DNA from: Actinoplanes lutulentus
Lineage (GTDB): Bacteria > Actinomycetota > Actinomycetes > Mycobacteriales > Micromonosporaceae
NCBI RefSeq assembly: GCF_003259845.1
Contig: NZ_QLMJ01000020.1
Location: forward strand, 62,001-126,000
Direction: 5' to 3'
DNA: 64,000 nt
Below are positions 1 to 9,542 of this stretch, in pieces. Each line of letters starts with the position of its first letter. Within the stretch, counting starts at the first letter, position 1. The notes beneath the pieces are model-generated. The model was not told the origin of the DNA. It saw nothing but the letters and a program-made list of their open reading frames with translations, and did not search any database. A program made the position numbers and the translations under genes.

Positions 1-2
1 GC

Positions 3-1400
3 GGCAAGGTCATTGAGGTTGCCAACGCGCTGACCGCCGGCGTGATGGGTGAAGGCGTCGACCCGCAGGACAGCGCTGACGCGATCGGTGAGTACCTGAT
101 GTCGGCGCTGACCGGCCCCTCGGCCAACATCATGTTCGGCCTGCTCGGGATCGCCGTAGCGGCGCTAGGCATCGTCGCGGTGATTACCTTCGTGATGCGG
201 GTCGGGCTGTTCTTCGCGCTGATCGGGATCGGCCCGATCGTGCTGGTCATGCACGCCACACCCCAGACCGAAGGCATCGCCTACACCTGGTGGCGAGCCG
301 TCGGGGCGTGCGCGGGCCTCCAGGTCGGGCAGGCCGTGATCATGCTGGCCACGGTCAAGGTGTTCCTGACCCCCAAAGGCATGCAGGTGCTGGGCATCCC
401 GGCCAACGCGAAGGGCTTGATCGGGGTGCTGGTCTGCATCACGATGCTTTGGCTGTTGATCAAGCTCCCCGGACTCATGAAACAGTTCGTGCTCGCCCCG
501 ATCGGCTTGCAGAGCCAGGGCCGAGGGCTGATCGGGCAACTACTCCAGGCGTATGTCACGTTCAAAACTCTCGGCGCTGCCGCCGGGGTACTCAGCGCGG
601 GCCGCAACGCGCTACCGACCCGGCCGCCGAGCCCGAACCGAGCGACCGGGGCGGGGATGGCAACACGGGCCGTCCCCGCTCGGCGAGTATTGCCGGCCCC
701 AGGCCGGTCGCGGCCGTCCCCGGCCGTCCCGGTCCAGTTCAGTCACGCTCCGGCCACGCAAACCCCGCTCGCGGCACCGGCAGGCGTCAACGGGCCACCG
801 GCATTCAGCAACCCGCCGCAGCCTGCGGCACCCGTTCCGGCCTCGACCGGCACGCCAGCATTGCCGTTCTCTCATCCACCCACCACCGGACCGGCCACCG
901 CGCGGCCGAGCACTCCAGCGGCGAACCCGGCCTTCAGCAACAGCACACCCGCACCGCCGATCCCATCAACGACCGGGCCGCCACCTGCGGCAGCCTTCTC
1001 CTCGCCGCCGGCGCGACAGAGCGCACCGCGTCGTCCGCCGGCTCCAGTCGCACCGGTGTTCTCCAATCCGCCGGTAGTCCCGCCGAGTCCTTCGGCTCCG
1101 GCGCCAGACCGAACAGCCACGAGAACGAGAACCGCCGGGCGGCCGACCGCGGCGCGGCGAGCCGCTGATCCGCCGGCCCCGGCGAGTCCTCGACACGCCA
1201 CTGGCGGCCGGCGGCAGACACCTCCGCCTGCCTCGTCAGCGGAGCTGCCTCCGCGCCCTGGGCCGCGCGGCACCACGGCACCGGTCTTTCGTCCCGCTTC
1301 AACGCCGCCGCCTTCCCCGGACGCGGACACCGGGGCGGAGCCGTCTCCGCCTGCGTCCCCTCTGCCTGTGCGGCGCTGTCCCGGAAGAGGTGCTCAGTGA
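3..1400 (+). CDS. Type IV secretion/conjugation integral membrane protein (TrbL/VirB6-like position), 5' partial
   Basis: The reading frame is open to the left edge, so the gene begins outside the window. The visible N-terminal part holds several hydrophobic segments (about residues 30-60, 65-85, 95-120 and 140-160 counting from the window edge). They are followed by roughly 250 residues of Pro/Ala/Thr/Arg-rich low-complexity sequence with recurring PAFSNPP-like pieces. A multi-pass membrane region with a long disordered tail, placed directly before a PrgI-like protein and a VirB4-like ATPase, fits the polytopic channel component of actinobacterial conjugation systems. The stop overlaps the next GTG start (GTGA), so translation is probably coupled. 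The role is inferred from topology and position; no catalytic motif is visible. Confidence 0.75.
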   Translation, partial: GKVIEVANALTAGVMGEGVDPQDSADAIGEYLMSALTGPSANIMFGLLGIAVAALGIVAVITFVMRVGLFFALIGIGPIVLVMHATPQTEGIAYTWWRAVGACAGLQVGQAVIMLATVKVFLTPKGMQVLGIPANAKGLIGVLVCITMLWLLIKLPGLMKQFVLAPIGLQSQGRGLIGQLLQAYVTFKTLGAAAGVLSAGRNALPTRPPSPNRATGAGMATRAVPARRVLPAPGRSRPSPAVPVQFSHAPATQTPLAAPAGVNGPPAFSNPPQPAAPVPASTGTPALPFSHPPTTGPATARPSTPAANPAFSNSTPAPPIPSTTGPPPAAAFSSPPARQSAPRRPPAPVAPVFSNPPVVPPSPSAPAPDRTATRTRTAGRPTAARRAADPPAPASPRHATGGRRQTPPPASSAELPPRPGPRGTTAPVFRPASTPPPSPDADTGAEPSPPASPLPVRRCPGRGAQ

Positions 1401-2335
1401 GCCGCCGTACCGACGAGGCACCCATGCGCGCTCGCATCCCTGCTGATGTGGAGCGCCCGGATCGGGTCGCGTTCGGCATGACCTGGCGGCAGCTGGTCAC
1501 CCTGACTATCACCGGCCTGCTGCTGTACGCCGCCTGGACCTCCGTCGCCACGGTCGTGCCGCCGCTGGTGTTCCTCCTGGTCGCAGTCCCGATCGCCGGA
1601 GCGGCATTCTTCGTCGCGGTTGGCCGTCGCGATGGCATCAGCCTCGACCTGTGGTTGCTCAACGCGATCCGGCATCGTCATGCCCCGCACCAGCTCGTCC
1701 CGGTCAACGGCCCGATTACCCCAGCCCCCGCCTGGGTCGCGACCACGCACGGGCCAGGTGACCGGCTCCCGCTACCTGCACCGCTGCGGCTCCCGGCCCG
1801 GGGCATCACCGGCGACGGGCTGATCGATCTCGGCCCGGACGGCACCACCGGCCTGGTCAGCGCCTCGACCGTTGCGTTCGGGCTGCGCACATCCGCCGAG
1901 CAAAACGGGCTGGTAGCCGCGTTCGCCCGCTGGCTGCACAGCCTCGACGGCCCCGCGCAGATCCACGTGCGGGCTCAGCGCGTCGATCTGACCTATCTGG
2001 CTGACCGGCTCCTTGCCGAAGCACCCGGCCTGCCGGACCCGTCTCTCGAAGCAGCCGCACGCTCGCACGCCGCATTCCTCAAGGACCTCGCCGCCCGCCG
2101 GGAGCTGCTACACCGGCAGGTCACCGTCGCGGTCCGCAGCACTCGCAGCCCCGGCCACACGATCCACCAGGCCACCGAGACGGTTCGAGCGCTGTCCGGC
2201 TGCGAGGTCGCCGCTCGAACGCTCGGCCCCGAGGACACGTCTGCCGTTCTGGCCGACGCACTCAAACCGTCCACCCATGGCGCCCTCGTCGTTCGTACGC
2301 AGGTGGCCGACTTCGATGAAAGTGAGCCGCTGTGA
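1397..2335 (+). CDS. PrgI/SCO6880-like conjugation membrane protein
   Basis: This 312-residue protein starts with GTG overlapping the upstream stop. Residues about 10-75 contain the signature of the PrgI-like family: a short RIPADVERPD-type lead, then two close hydrophobic helices (about residues 32-50 and 52-72). The rest is soluble and carries no recognisable enzyme motif. In Gram-positive conjugation operons this small inner-membrane component always sits next to the VirB4-type ATPase, as here. It probably helps anchor the ATPase at the membrane. Its stop again overlaps the next start. Family call is from topology and context. Confidence 0.78.
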   Translation: MSRRTDEAPMRARIPADVERPDRVAFGMTWRQLVTLTITGLLLYAAWTSVATVVPPLVFLLVAVPIAGAAFFVAVGRRDGISLDLWLLNAIRHRHAPHQLVPVNGPITPAPAWVATTHGPGDRLPLPAPLRLPARGITGDGLIDLGPDGTTGLVSASTVAFGLRTSAEQNGLVAAFARWLHSLDGPAQIHVRAQRVDLTYLADRLLAEAPGLPDPSLEAAARSHAAFLKDLAARRELLHRQVTVAVRSTRSPGHTIHQATETVRALSGCEVAARTLGPEDTSAVLADALKPSTHGALVVRTQVADFDESEPL

Positions 2336-4080
2336 GCTTCCTGTCGCGTCGCCGTTCCGGCGCTGTCCCCGAGCCGGGGACGGTCGTCCCCGGTGCGCCG
2401 GACGCGGTTGAGGTCGGGGCACGGTCGGTACGGGTGGGGGACGGCTGTTCGACGACCCTGGCCGTGACCGGCTACCCGGCCGAGGTCGGTCCTGGCTGGC
2501 TCGAACCGCTGCTGTCCTACCCCGGCAGGGTCGATGTGTCGCTGCACATCGAACCCGTCCCGCCGGTCATCGCCTCCCAACGGCTGCGCAAGCAGCGCTC
2601 CCGGTTCGAGGCATCGCGCCGCCACGACGCCGGCAAGGGCCGCCTCGATGATCCGGAGCTGGACGCCGCCGCGGCCGACGCCGCCGATCTGGCCTCCCGC
2701 CTGGCCCGCGGCGAATCCCGCCTGTTCCGCTTCGGCCTCTACTTGACCGTTCATGCCGACAGCGAGCCGGAGTTGGCCGACCGGGTCACCGAGGTCCGCG
2801 CCCTCGCGGCATCGCTGCTGCTGGATGTCGCCCCGGCCACCTGGCGGCAGCTGCAAGGCTGGATCACCAGCCTGCCCCTGGCGTTCGATGCCCTCGGGAT
2901 GAAGCGGGTGTTCGACACCGACGCGCTCGCTGCCGTGTTCCCTTTCACCAGCCCAGACCTGCCCAGCACCACCGGAGCGGGGGTCTTGTACGGGTTGAAC
3001 CTGCACTCGCCCGGCGTGGTGGTCTGGGACCGGTGGGCGCAGCCGAATTACAACTCCGTCATCCTCGCCCGCTCCGGTGAAGGTAAGTCCTACCTGGCCA
3101 AACTCGACCTGCTGCGCAACCTCTACCAAGGCGTCGAAGCGTTCGTTATCGACCCCGAAGACGAATATGTGCGACTTGCCGAGGCGGTCGGCGGGACGAT
3201 CATCCGGCCCGGCGTCCCCGGAGTACGCATCAACCCCCTCGACCTGTCACCCGGGGACGGGGACGACGCGCTGGTGCGGCGGGCGCTATTTATGCAGACA
3301 TTCGTCTCGGTGCTGACTGGCAGGGCTGGGGTATCGCCTGAGGAAGCCGCCGCGCTCGACGTGGCGGTTCTTGCCGCATACCGGGCCAAAGGCATCACCA
3401 CTGACAGGCGCACCTGGCGGCGGCCCGCGCCACTGCTGGCCGACGTCGCTGCCGCCCTGGACAAATCCGGTGACGCGGGCCGAGTCCTGGCCGCTCGGCT
3501 TTACCCGTATGTCGCGGGCTCGTTCAAGGGCCTGTTCGACGGCCCGACCAGCAACGCCGCGACCGGGCACCTCGTTGTGTACGCGATCAAGGACCTGCCG
3601 GAGGAACTGAAACCGATCGGCACCTTGCTGATCCTGGACGCCATCTGGCGTACCGTCAGCACCTCTCACCACGCCGGCACGCGCCGCAAGCGCCTCGTCC
3701 TGGTCGACGAGGCATGGCTGATGCTGCGCGCCGGACTCGGCGCACAGTTCCTGTTCCGGCTGGCGAAATCGGCGCGTAAGTACGAGGCCGGCCTGGGTGT
3801 GATCACGCAGGACGCCGCCGATGTTCTGGCCACCGATGTCGGCCGGGCGGTCGTGTCGAACGCGGCTACGCAGGTGCTGTTGCGGCAGGCGCCGCAGGCC
3901 ATCGACGCGGTCACCGAGGCGTTCGGGCTCACTGACGGCGAACGCGCGTTCCTGCTGTGCTGCTCACGCGGTGACGCCTTGCTCGCGGCCGGCACGTCCC
4001 GGGTGGCGTTCCGCAGCATCGCCTCTGACGACGTCGAACACGACCTGGTCATCACAGGTTCTGTCCAGGCCCGCAGCTAA
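2332..4080 (+). CDS. VirB4/TraC-like conjugation ATPase
   Basis: A 582-residue P-loop ATPase. Walker A is ARSGEGKS at about residues 246-253, preceded by the NYNSVILA strand typical of VirB4/TraC proteins. Walker B is LVLVDEAWLM at about residue 456. The following VITQDAADVL and NAATQVLLRQ segments match the sensor and arginine-finger region of this family. The N-terminal third is the variable VirB4 assembly domain. The enzyme would energise assembly or substrate transfer through the type IV channel at the cytoplasmic membrane face. The GTG start overlaps the PrgI-like stop, which is the usual gene order. It lacks the extra C-terminal cell-wall hydrolase found in some Gram-positive versions; a hydrolase is encoded separately at 7879. 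Confidence 0.9.
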   Translation: MSFLSRRRSGAVPEPGTVVPGAPDAVEVGARSVRVGDGCSTTLAVTGYPAEVGPGWLEPLLSYPGRVDVSLHIEPVPPVIASQRLRKQRSRFEASRRHDAGKGRLDDPELDAAAADAADLASRLARGESRLFRFGLYLTVHADSEPELADRVTEVRALAASLLLDVAPATWRQLQGWITSLPLAFDALGMKRVFDTDALAAVFPFTSPDLPSTTGAGVLYGLNLHSPGVVVWDRWAQPNYNSVILARSGEGKSYLAKLDLLRNLYQGVEAFVIDPEDEYVRLAEAVGGTIIRPGVPGVRINPLDLSPGDGDDALVRRALFMQTFVSVLTGRAGVSPEEAAALDVAVLAAYRAKGITTDRRTWRRPAPLLADVAAALDKSGDAGRVLAARLYPYVAGSFKGLFDGPTSNAATGHLVVYAIKDLPEELKPIGTLLILDAIWRTVSTSHHAGTRRKRLVLVDEAWLMLRAGLGAQFLFRLAKSARKYEAGLGVITQDAADVLATDVGRAVVSNAATQVLLRQAPQAIDAVTEAFGLTDGERAFLLCCSRGDALLAAGTSRVAFRSIASDDVEHDLVITGSVQARS

Positions 4081-4104
4081 TTCCTTCAGGATCGGAGACC
4101 CGTC

Positions 4105-5427
4105 ATGTTAGTGCCCGTTCTCTCGTCCCCGGTCGTGTGCGTCCCGGGGCAGGGCGGCGTTCCCGGCTCGGTGATCGGTGACTTGATGTGCGGATCATGG
4201 GGGCAGGCAGCGCCGGAGGCGTTGTGGCACAGCCTCCAAGCTTCGTGGCCTCTTTGGACGGCCGGCATCGCCGTCACCGTCGGGCTTACGGTGACGTGGC
4301 GCGTCTGGCAGCGTAGGGCTTGGCGCAGGCACGCCCGGTCGGCGCGGTGGCTGGAGATCACCCCTCCGGTATCCGCGACCTCGGCCGCCACCGTCGGGCT
4401 GTGGAGATTGCTCGCCACCGCCCTGCCGGTCCCTGGTCGGTGGTCGCTGCGCCCGGCTCGTCTGGTCTGGGAGATCCGCGCGGATGCGTACGCAATGCGG
4501 TGCGGTCTCTGGCTCTCACCGGGGATCACCCCGACGGCCGTCCGCCGCATCCTCGAAAGTGCCTGGCCCGGCGTCCGCGTCGAACAAACCGCCGCACCGA
4601 ACGTCGCCGCCACCGGCACGACGACCACGCTGGCAGTACGCCCTACCCAGCCCGACTGGCTCCCCATCGTGGATGACCCGCCGACCGCGACACCCCGAGC
4701 GTGGGGGAACGCCCAGCCGGACGAAGATCAGCTCCGCGCGGTGTACGAGGGCCTGGCGGCGGCGGGGCGCACCGGCGGCGGCCTGTTGCAGGTTCACGTC
4801 AGCCGCGCCCCCGCCTTCCGGCTCCGGGTGCTGTATCGGGCGATGACCCATCCCGAGCGTGCCCGCCGCCCCAGCGGAGCGCTTCGTGTGGCGCTACTGC
4901 TGACCGACGGTCTTCGTCAAGTCCTACTCGGGGTGGCCGGCGTGTTCATGCCCGGTTCGTCGAGAACCAGCTATCAGCGGAACACTGCAACTGATCCATA
5001 CCTGACGGAGCTGGCACGCCGCGCACGTACGAAGTACAGCGCCGGGCCGCATTTCTTGGTCGCGGTCTTCGCCACCGCCGGCGGTCCGACGAAGCCTGCC
5101 GCGCGCTCGGCCGCCGCCGCTATTACGGGCGGATACAGCCTGCTGTCGGCGCATTTCACGCGACGGCGCCTTCGCCGAGGTGCGAGCGCGGCGGCCGACC
5201 GGTGGGTCCGGCCGCAGCGGATGAGCCTCGCCGGGGTGCAGGAGCTTGCCGCCCTGGCCGGGCTGCCGATCGAACCGGCCCTGCACGGGCTTCCGGCTGC
5301 CGCGTCCCGGCGGCGGCCCGGTGGCCGCGACGTCTTCCGTGCCGGGCCGGTCCCTGAGCGTCGGACTCGACCTGAGCAGCAGCGGGGCGATGGCGGCAGA
5401 GAGCCGACGGTGTGGAGCACCCCGTGA
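4105..5427 (+). CDS. Conjugation-operon membrane protein of unknown function
   Basis: This 440-residue protein begins at ATG 4105 with a GGAG ribosome-binding site about ten bases upstream. A single clear transmembrane helix lies near residues 48-66 (WTAGIAVTVGLTVTWRVW) and is followed by a basic stretch. The rest is a soluble domain of mixed alpha/beta character ending in a charged tail. Proteins of this shape sit between VirB4-like and TraG-like ATPases in actinobacterial mobile elements and are presumably an accessory that links the coupling ATPase to the channel. That role is inference; no enzymatic motif is seen. The stop overlaps the next GTG by four bases. Confidence 0.65.
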   Translation: MLVPVLSSPVVCVPGQGGVPGSVIGDLMCGSWGQAAPEALWHSLQASWPLWTAGIAVTVGLTVTWRVWQRRAWRRHARSARWLEITPPVSATSAATVGLWRLLATALPVPGRWSLRPARLVWEIRADAYAMRCGLWLSPGITPTAVRRILESAWPGVRVEQTAAPNVAATGTTTTLAVRPTQPDWLPIVDDPPTATPRAWGNAQPDEDQLRAVYEGLAAAGRTGGGLLQVHVSRAPAFRLRVLYRAMTHPERARRPSGALRVALLLTDGLRQVLLGVAGVFMPGSSRTSYQRNTATDPYLTELARRARTKYSAGPHFLVAVFATAGGPTKPAARSAAAAITGGYSLLSAHFTRRRLRRGASAAADRWVRPQRMSLAGVQELAALAGLPIEPALHGLPAAASRRRPGGRDVFRAGPVPERRTRPEQQRGDGGREPTVWSTP

Positions 5428-7010
5428 CCACCACCGCGGCGAACCCGGAGCGGCGGCTCACTCTCGTACCGGTCGACCAACGGCACGGGCTGGGTGGCAA
5501 GGTGATCGGAGTTGCCAACGCCGGCCCGCGTACGAGGATCGGCATCTCGTTGCCCGACTGCCGCTACCACCTCCATGCGCTCGGGCCGACCGGCACCGGC
5601 AAGACCACCCTGCTGCAACGCCTGATACTCGACGACGTCGAGGCCGGGCGCGGGGTAGCCGCGTTCGACCCCGCCAAAGGCGACCTGATCCGGGACCTTC
5701 TCGACCGGATGCCCGCCGACGCCGGACAACGCCTCGTCTTAATCGACCCGGACGAGAAACGTGCACCTCCGGCTATCAACCTGCTCGACCCACGTGTGCA
5801 CGGCGGCACCCCGCACGATGTCGCCGCCAACGTCACCGCCGTGATGTCGAAAGTTTTCGCACGCTGGTGGGGGCCACGCCAGGCCGATCTCTGCTACCAC
5901 GGGCTGCTCACCCTCGCCCACCTCGACGGCTCCACCCTCCCGCAACTGCCGCGCCTGCTGTCCGACGCGAAATGGCGCGCCGCCCGGGTCAAGGCCGTCG
6001 TACGCGGACTGAAAGCCTGGGAGGGCAACACCCTCGGCGAGTTCTGGGAGGGCTTCAACTCCCTTTCCGTCGGGCAGCGGGCCGGACTCGCCGCGCCGCT
6101 GCTGTCGCGGCTCCGGCTGGTGTTGGCACACCCGTTCGCCATGGAACTGTTCGGGGTCCCGGCCACCACCTTCTCGTTCGCCGAGATCCTCGACGGCGGC
6201 GTTCTACTGGCCCGCCTACCCAAAGGCGTGATCGGGGAAGACGGAGCCCGGCTGATCGGGTCATTGCTGCTGGCCGGACTGTGGCAGGCCACCACCGCAC
6301 GCGCGCGCATCCCCGAGCATCAGCGGCCGGACGCCAGCGTCGTGCTGGACGAGTGTCACAACTTCCTGCACCTGCCGATCGGCATCGATGACGCCCTCGC
6401 CGAATCCCGCGGCCTGCACGTCTCCTGGCTGCTCGCCCACCAGTTCAAAGGCCAGCTGTCCGGCGAAATGCAAGAGGCGATCGACGCCAACGCTCGCAAC
6501 AAGGTGTACTTCGCGCTCGCCCCACGCGACGCCATCGACCAGGCCCGCCATCTGCGCCCGTACCTCGATGACGGCGACTTGATCCGGCTCGGCGGCTACG
6601 AAGTCGTTCTCCGCCCGATCGCCGGCGGCCGCGCGCTGCCGCCGGTCACCGCCGACACCTTGCCGCCGCCGGCCGTGATCAAAGGCCGAGCCGCCGAGCT
6701 ACGCCAAGCGGCACGCGAGCTCACCGGTCTACCTCGGGCCGAGCGCAAGCGGCTGCTCGGTACGGCAACGGTGGCGGCCGGCGCCGACCCGGAGCCGAAC
6801 GAAGAGCATTCGCCGCTGCCGCTGGTCGGACGCAATACCTTCGCTGGTCAAACCTTCGCTGTTCAGGGCGAGGGGTCTAACGAGACCTCTAACGAGCGGT
6901 CCAACGAGGAATCCAACGAGGCCGAACACTCGCCTGAACAGGCCCCCATGAACACGCCACCTGCACAGGTGGATGACGGTGCGGAGGACTGGTGGACCGG
7001 AACCGACTGA
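5424..7010 (+). CDS. TraG/VirD4-like conjugation ATPase
   Basis: A 528-residue P-loop ATPase with Walker A GPTGTGKT at about residues 54-61 and Walker B VVLDECHNFL at about residues 304-313. The frame also allows GTG 5412, but GTG 5424 is chosen because it gives the GTGA overlap used throughout this operon. The segment AFDPAKGDLIRDLLDRMP and the later HQFKGQL region match DUF87/TraG-type transfer ATPases. The last ~90 residues are acidic and low in complexity, with repeated SNE units. It probably recruits the transferred DNA-protein substrate to the channel. No N-terminal membrane helix is present, so the membrane protein just upstream may anchor it. Confidence 0.82.
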   Translation: MTTTAANPERRLTLVPVDQRHGLGGKVIGVANAGPRTRIGISLPDCRYHLHALGPTGTGKTTLLQRLILDDVEAGRGVAAFDPAKGDLIRDLLDRMPADAGQRLVLIDPDEKRAPPAINLLDPRVHGGTPHDVAANVTAVMSKVFARWWGPRQADLCYHGLLTLAHLDGSTLPQLPRLLSDAKWRAARVKAVVRGLKAWEGNTLGEFWEGFNSLSVGQRAGLAAPLLSRLRLVLAHPFAMELFGVPATTFSFAEILDGGVLLARLPKGVIGEDGARLIGSLLLAGLWQATTARARIPEHQRPDASVVLDECHNFLHLPIGIDDALAESRGLHVSWLLAHQFKGQLSGEMQEAIDANARNKVYFALAPRDAIDQARHLRPYLDDGDLIRLGGYEVVLRPIAGGRALPPVTADTLPPPAVIKGRAAELRQAARELTGLPRAERKRLLGTATVAAGADPEPNEEHSPLPLVGRNTFAGQTFAVQGEGSNETSNERSNEESNEAEHSPEQAPMNTPPAQVDDGAEDWWTGTD

Positions 7011-7891
7011 TAAGAGATATCCCTCCTACTAGCGCCGCCGGCGCCGCCTCATCGGCAGGCCGGCTCACCGCCTCCGTCGTGGCCGGCGAACTTACGAGAC
7101 TCACTCCCCGAGACCGACTCCTGCTCGACCTGCTCGACCAGCACAAGACCTTCACCACCGAGCAATTTGTCGATCTCGCTTTCGGGTCCATCGGCCGAGC
7201 CCGCAACCGGCTCAACACCCTTCACACACGAGACATTCTCGACCGGTTCCGGCACTACCAGCGCCCCGGCTCGCAGTCGTGGAGGTGGACACTCGGCCCG
7301 GTCGGCGCGGCCATCATTGCCGCCACCAGCGGGGCCACGCTGCCGCGCCCGTCCGCCGTACGCGACGCCACGGCCCGGCTCGCGATGTCCCCGACGCTGG
7401 CCCACCTGCTGACCGCCAACGGGTTCTTCGTCGCGCTGACCGGGCACGCTCGCACGCACTACGGCGTACGCCTGGCCCGGTGGTGGAACGAGGCGCGGTG
7501 CCGTGAGGCGGTCGGCGCGGTCGTGCGGCCTGATGGTCACGGCGTGTGGCAGGTGGCCGGGCGGGCGGTGCCGTTCTGGGTGGAGGCCGACCTCGGCACC
7601 GAGACGCTGTCGCGGGTCGCTGGCAAACTCGACGGGTACGGAGCGTTACCACCCGCGCGGGCGTACCCGGTGCTGTTCTGGCTGGCCACCGGTGCGCGTG
7701 AGTTGAACCTGCACGCCTATCTGACCCGTGCCGGGGTGCCCGATGGTCTGACCGTGGCGACTGCCGCCGCCGACGACGCGGCCGAGCTGGGTGGTCCGGC
7801 CGGGCCGGTGTGGCGGGTCGCCGGACGCGGTGGGCGGGTGAACCTGGCTGACCTGATCCCGTCGGGGGACGGTGCCCGTTGGGACGCCTAG
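6992..7891 (+). CDS. Replication-relaxation (Replic_Relax) family protein
   Basis: This 299-residue protein overlaps the ATPase gene by 19 bases. Residues about 35-100 form a winged-helix domain: LTPRDRLLLDLLDQHKTF leads into TEQFVDLAFGS and RNRLNTLHTRDILDRF. The centre carries a nuclease-fold-like region around VEADLGTETLSRVAGKLDGY, as in the Replic_Relax family. These proteins are common on actinobacterial plasmids and integrative elements and are thought to act at the transfer or replication origin, possibly as relaxase substitutes. That makes it the best relaxase candidate in this window, because no classical MobF/MobP relaxase is visible. Family assignment is firm in feel; the role is inferred. 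Confidence 0.78.
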   Translation: MDRNRLIRDIPPTSAAGAASSAGRLTASVVAGELTRLTPRDRLLLDLLDQHKTFTTEQFVDLAFGSIGRARNRLNTLHTRDILDRFRHYQRPGSQSWRWTLGPVGAAIIAATSGATLPRPSAVRDATARLAMSPTLAHLLTANGFFVALTGHARTHYGVRLARWWNEARCREAVGAVVRPDGHGVWQVAGRAVPFWVEADLGTETLSRVAGKLDGYGALPPARAYPVLFWLATGARELNLHAYLTRAGVPDGLTVATAAADDAAELGGPAGPVWRVAGRGGRVNLADLIPSGDGARWDA

Positions 7892-8919
7892 CGGCCGGTG
7901 CCGCAGTGGCATTCCTGGTCTTCGTCGTGTTGATCGGGGCTACTGCCGCCGGGGTGATCGGCGCTGTTTTCGGCGGGGACGGCACTGGCTGCGCCGCGAC
8001 CGTGACCACGCCGGGCGCGAGTCCGCCGGGCCTGACCGCCGAACAGGCCCGTAACGCCGGGGTGATCGTTGCTGAGGGTGAGCGGATGCGGGTACCGGTG
8101 CGCGGGTGGGTGATCGCCGTCGCGACCGCACTTCAGGAATCCAACCTGATCAACCTCCGTACGCCCAGCGATCACGACTCGTTGGGACTGTTCCAGCAGC
8201 GGCCGTCGCAGGGCTGGGGGACACCGGCACAGATCATGTCGCCTGACTACGCGGCCGGGAAGTTCTACGAGCGCCTTCTCGTGGTGCCGGGGTGGCAATC
8301 GTTGCCGCTCACCGTGGCCGCACAGAAGGTGCAACGGTCGGCGTACCCGGATGCCTACGCCAAACACGAGCCGCGTGCCTCGGTGATCGTGGCGGCGTTC
8401 ACCGGCGGAACGATGCCTGTATGCGACAACCTGGGCGTGAGCCCGGCCGGGTGGGCTCGCCCTGTGGCCGGTGACGTCGGATCGGGGTTTCGTACGCCCG
8501 AACGGCCCGGCCATGACGGGACCGACATCATGGCTGACAGGGGAACAGTGATCCGGGCGGCGTCCGCCGGTGTGGTCGTACGGGTGCGGTGCAATGCGGG
8601 CGGCGGGTCGTGGGACGCCCCGTTCAGCGCCTCCATGCCGTGCGACACCGACGGATATCCGGGCCTCGGTGGGTGCGGGTGGTACGTGGAAGTCCGGCAC
8701 GCAGGCGACATCGTGTCGCGGTACTGCCACATGGTGCGCCAACCCATCGTGCAGGTCAGCCAATCCGTGACCGCCGGTCAGCCGATCGGCTATGTCGGCA
8801 CCTCCGGCAACTCTTCCGGACCGCACCTGCATTACGAAGTCCACCAAGGCTATCCAGCCACGGAAAGTAACGCCACCGATCCAGTCTCATTCATGATCAG
8901 TAAAGGCGTTCGGCTGTAG
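7879..8919 (+). CDS. Secreted/membrane-anchored M23 peptidase with lytic transglycosylase-like domain
   Basis: This 346-residue protein starts at TTG 7879; no ATG or GTG lies upstream in the open frame. Residues 8-31 are one hydrophobic helix that acts as signal or anchor. A lysozyme-like segment follows, with ALQESNL (Glu87) and GLFQQRPSQGWG. The C-terminal third is an M23 LytM-type zinc endopeptidase: His212 and Asp216 in GHDGTDI, and the HLH of GPHLHYEV at 316-318. Two-domain cell-wall hydrolases of this kind open the peptidoglycan for Gram-positive conjugation channels. It is the last gene of the transfer operon and is followed by a strong hairpin. Confidence 0.88.
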   Translation: MGRLAAGAAVAFLVFVVLIGATAAGVIGAVFGGDGTGCAATVTTPGASPPGLTAEQARNAGVIVAEGERMRVPVRGWVIAVATALQESNLINLRTPSDHDSLGLFQQRPSQGWGTPAQIMSPDYAAGKFYERLLVVPGWQSLPLTVAAQKVQRSAYPDAYAKHEPRASVIVAAFTGGTMPVCDNLGVSPAGWARPVAGDVGSGFRTPERPGHDGTDIMADRGTVIRAASAGVVVRVRCNAGGGSWDAPFSASMPCDTDGYPGLGGCGWYVEVRHAGDIVSRYCHMVRQPIVQVSQSVTAGQPIGYVGTSGNSSGPHLHYEVHQGYPATESNATDPVSFMISKGVRL

Positions 8920-9542
8920 GTCGGTAAAGTGATTCTTCACACAATCATGGACTTGACTTCATGGCCGTTTCGAGGGTTTATGAAAACCTAGAAATTACCG
9001 CCGGAAAACGAAATGACGAACACCGCCGGATGCGCCGTTGCTATCAATTCTGTTCAAGTCACCGTGAAAGCCGTAGCGCCCACATGTCGCGCCCCCGGCA
9101 CGCGGGCTGACCGGCGATGTTTGGGCCTTCACGGGCGAAACGGCGGCCGTCCGGAGGCCCGATGAGCGGACACCCAAACCTCCCACCCGCGCGCCCGGCC
9201 GATGGCCGGGCGCGCGTCGCGTTACCGCCAATTCCCGATCCGGTCACAACGCGATACGCGCGCCTGTGCTGGCGGTCCTGACCCACCTACCAATGCGTCG
9301 TGAAAACCGGCATGCGGCCACGGTGGGCCGTTTAAATGCGTTGTGTGTCATGCGTAGCCATCATGGGCCTGAGCTGAATGAGGATTAGTGCCCGGGGTCG
9401 CAAAGAGTCTTGGAAATGCGGGTTGACATTCGCCCGGCGCAGAGGGTCCATGGACGTGGGCAATAAAACGCCCCGCCAAACAAAAGCGCACCGCGTATTG
9501 CGGGAACGCTATTCCCATCCCTTTTCCGGAGGTTTCCGCGCC
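8920..9542. other. Intergenic region between the transfer operon and the next gene block
   Basis: These 620 bases hold no supported gene. The open frames here are short, start badly and have poor composition. The left half contains the terminator at 9188-9216. A TTGACA box lies at about 9422-9427, but no convincing -10 partner is seen at normal spacing. The ribosome-binding site GGAGG at 9528-9532 belongs to the gene starting at 9543. Confidence 0.5.
9188..9216 (+). terminator. Strong hairpin, probable terminator of the transfer operon
   Basis: A perfect 13-bp inverted repeat (CGCGCGCCCGGCC, loop GAT, then its complement) lies 270 bases after the M23 gene. There is no long T-run, which is usual for actinobacterial terminators. 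Confidence 0.6.
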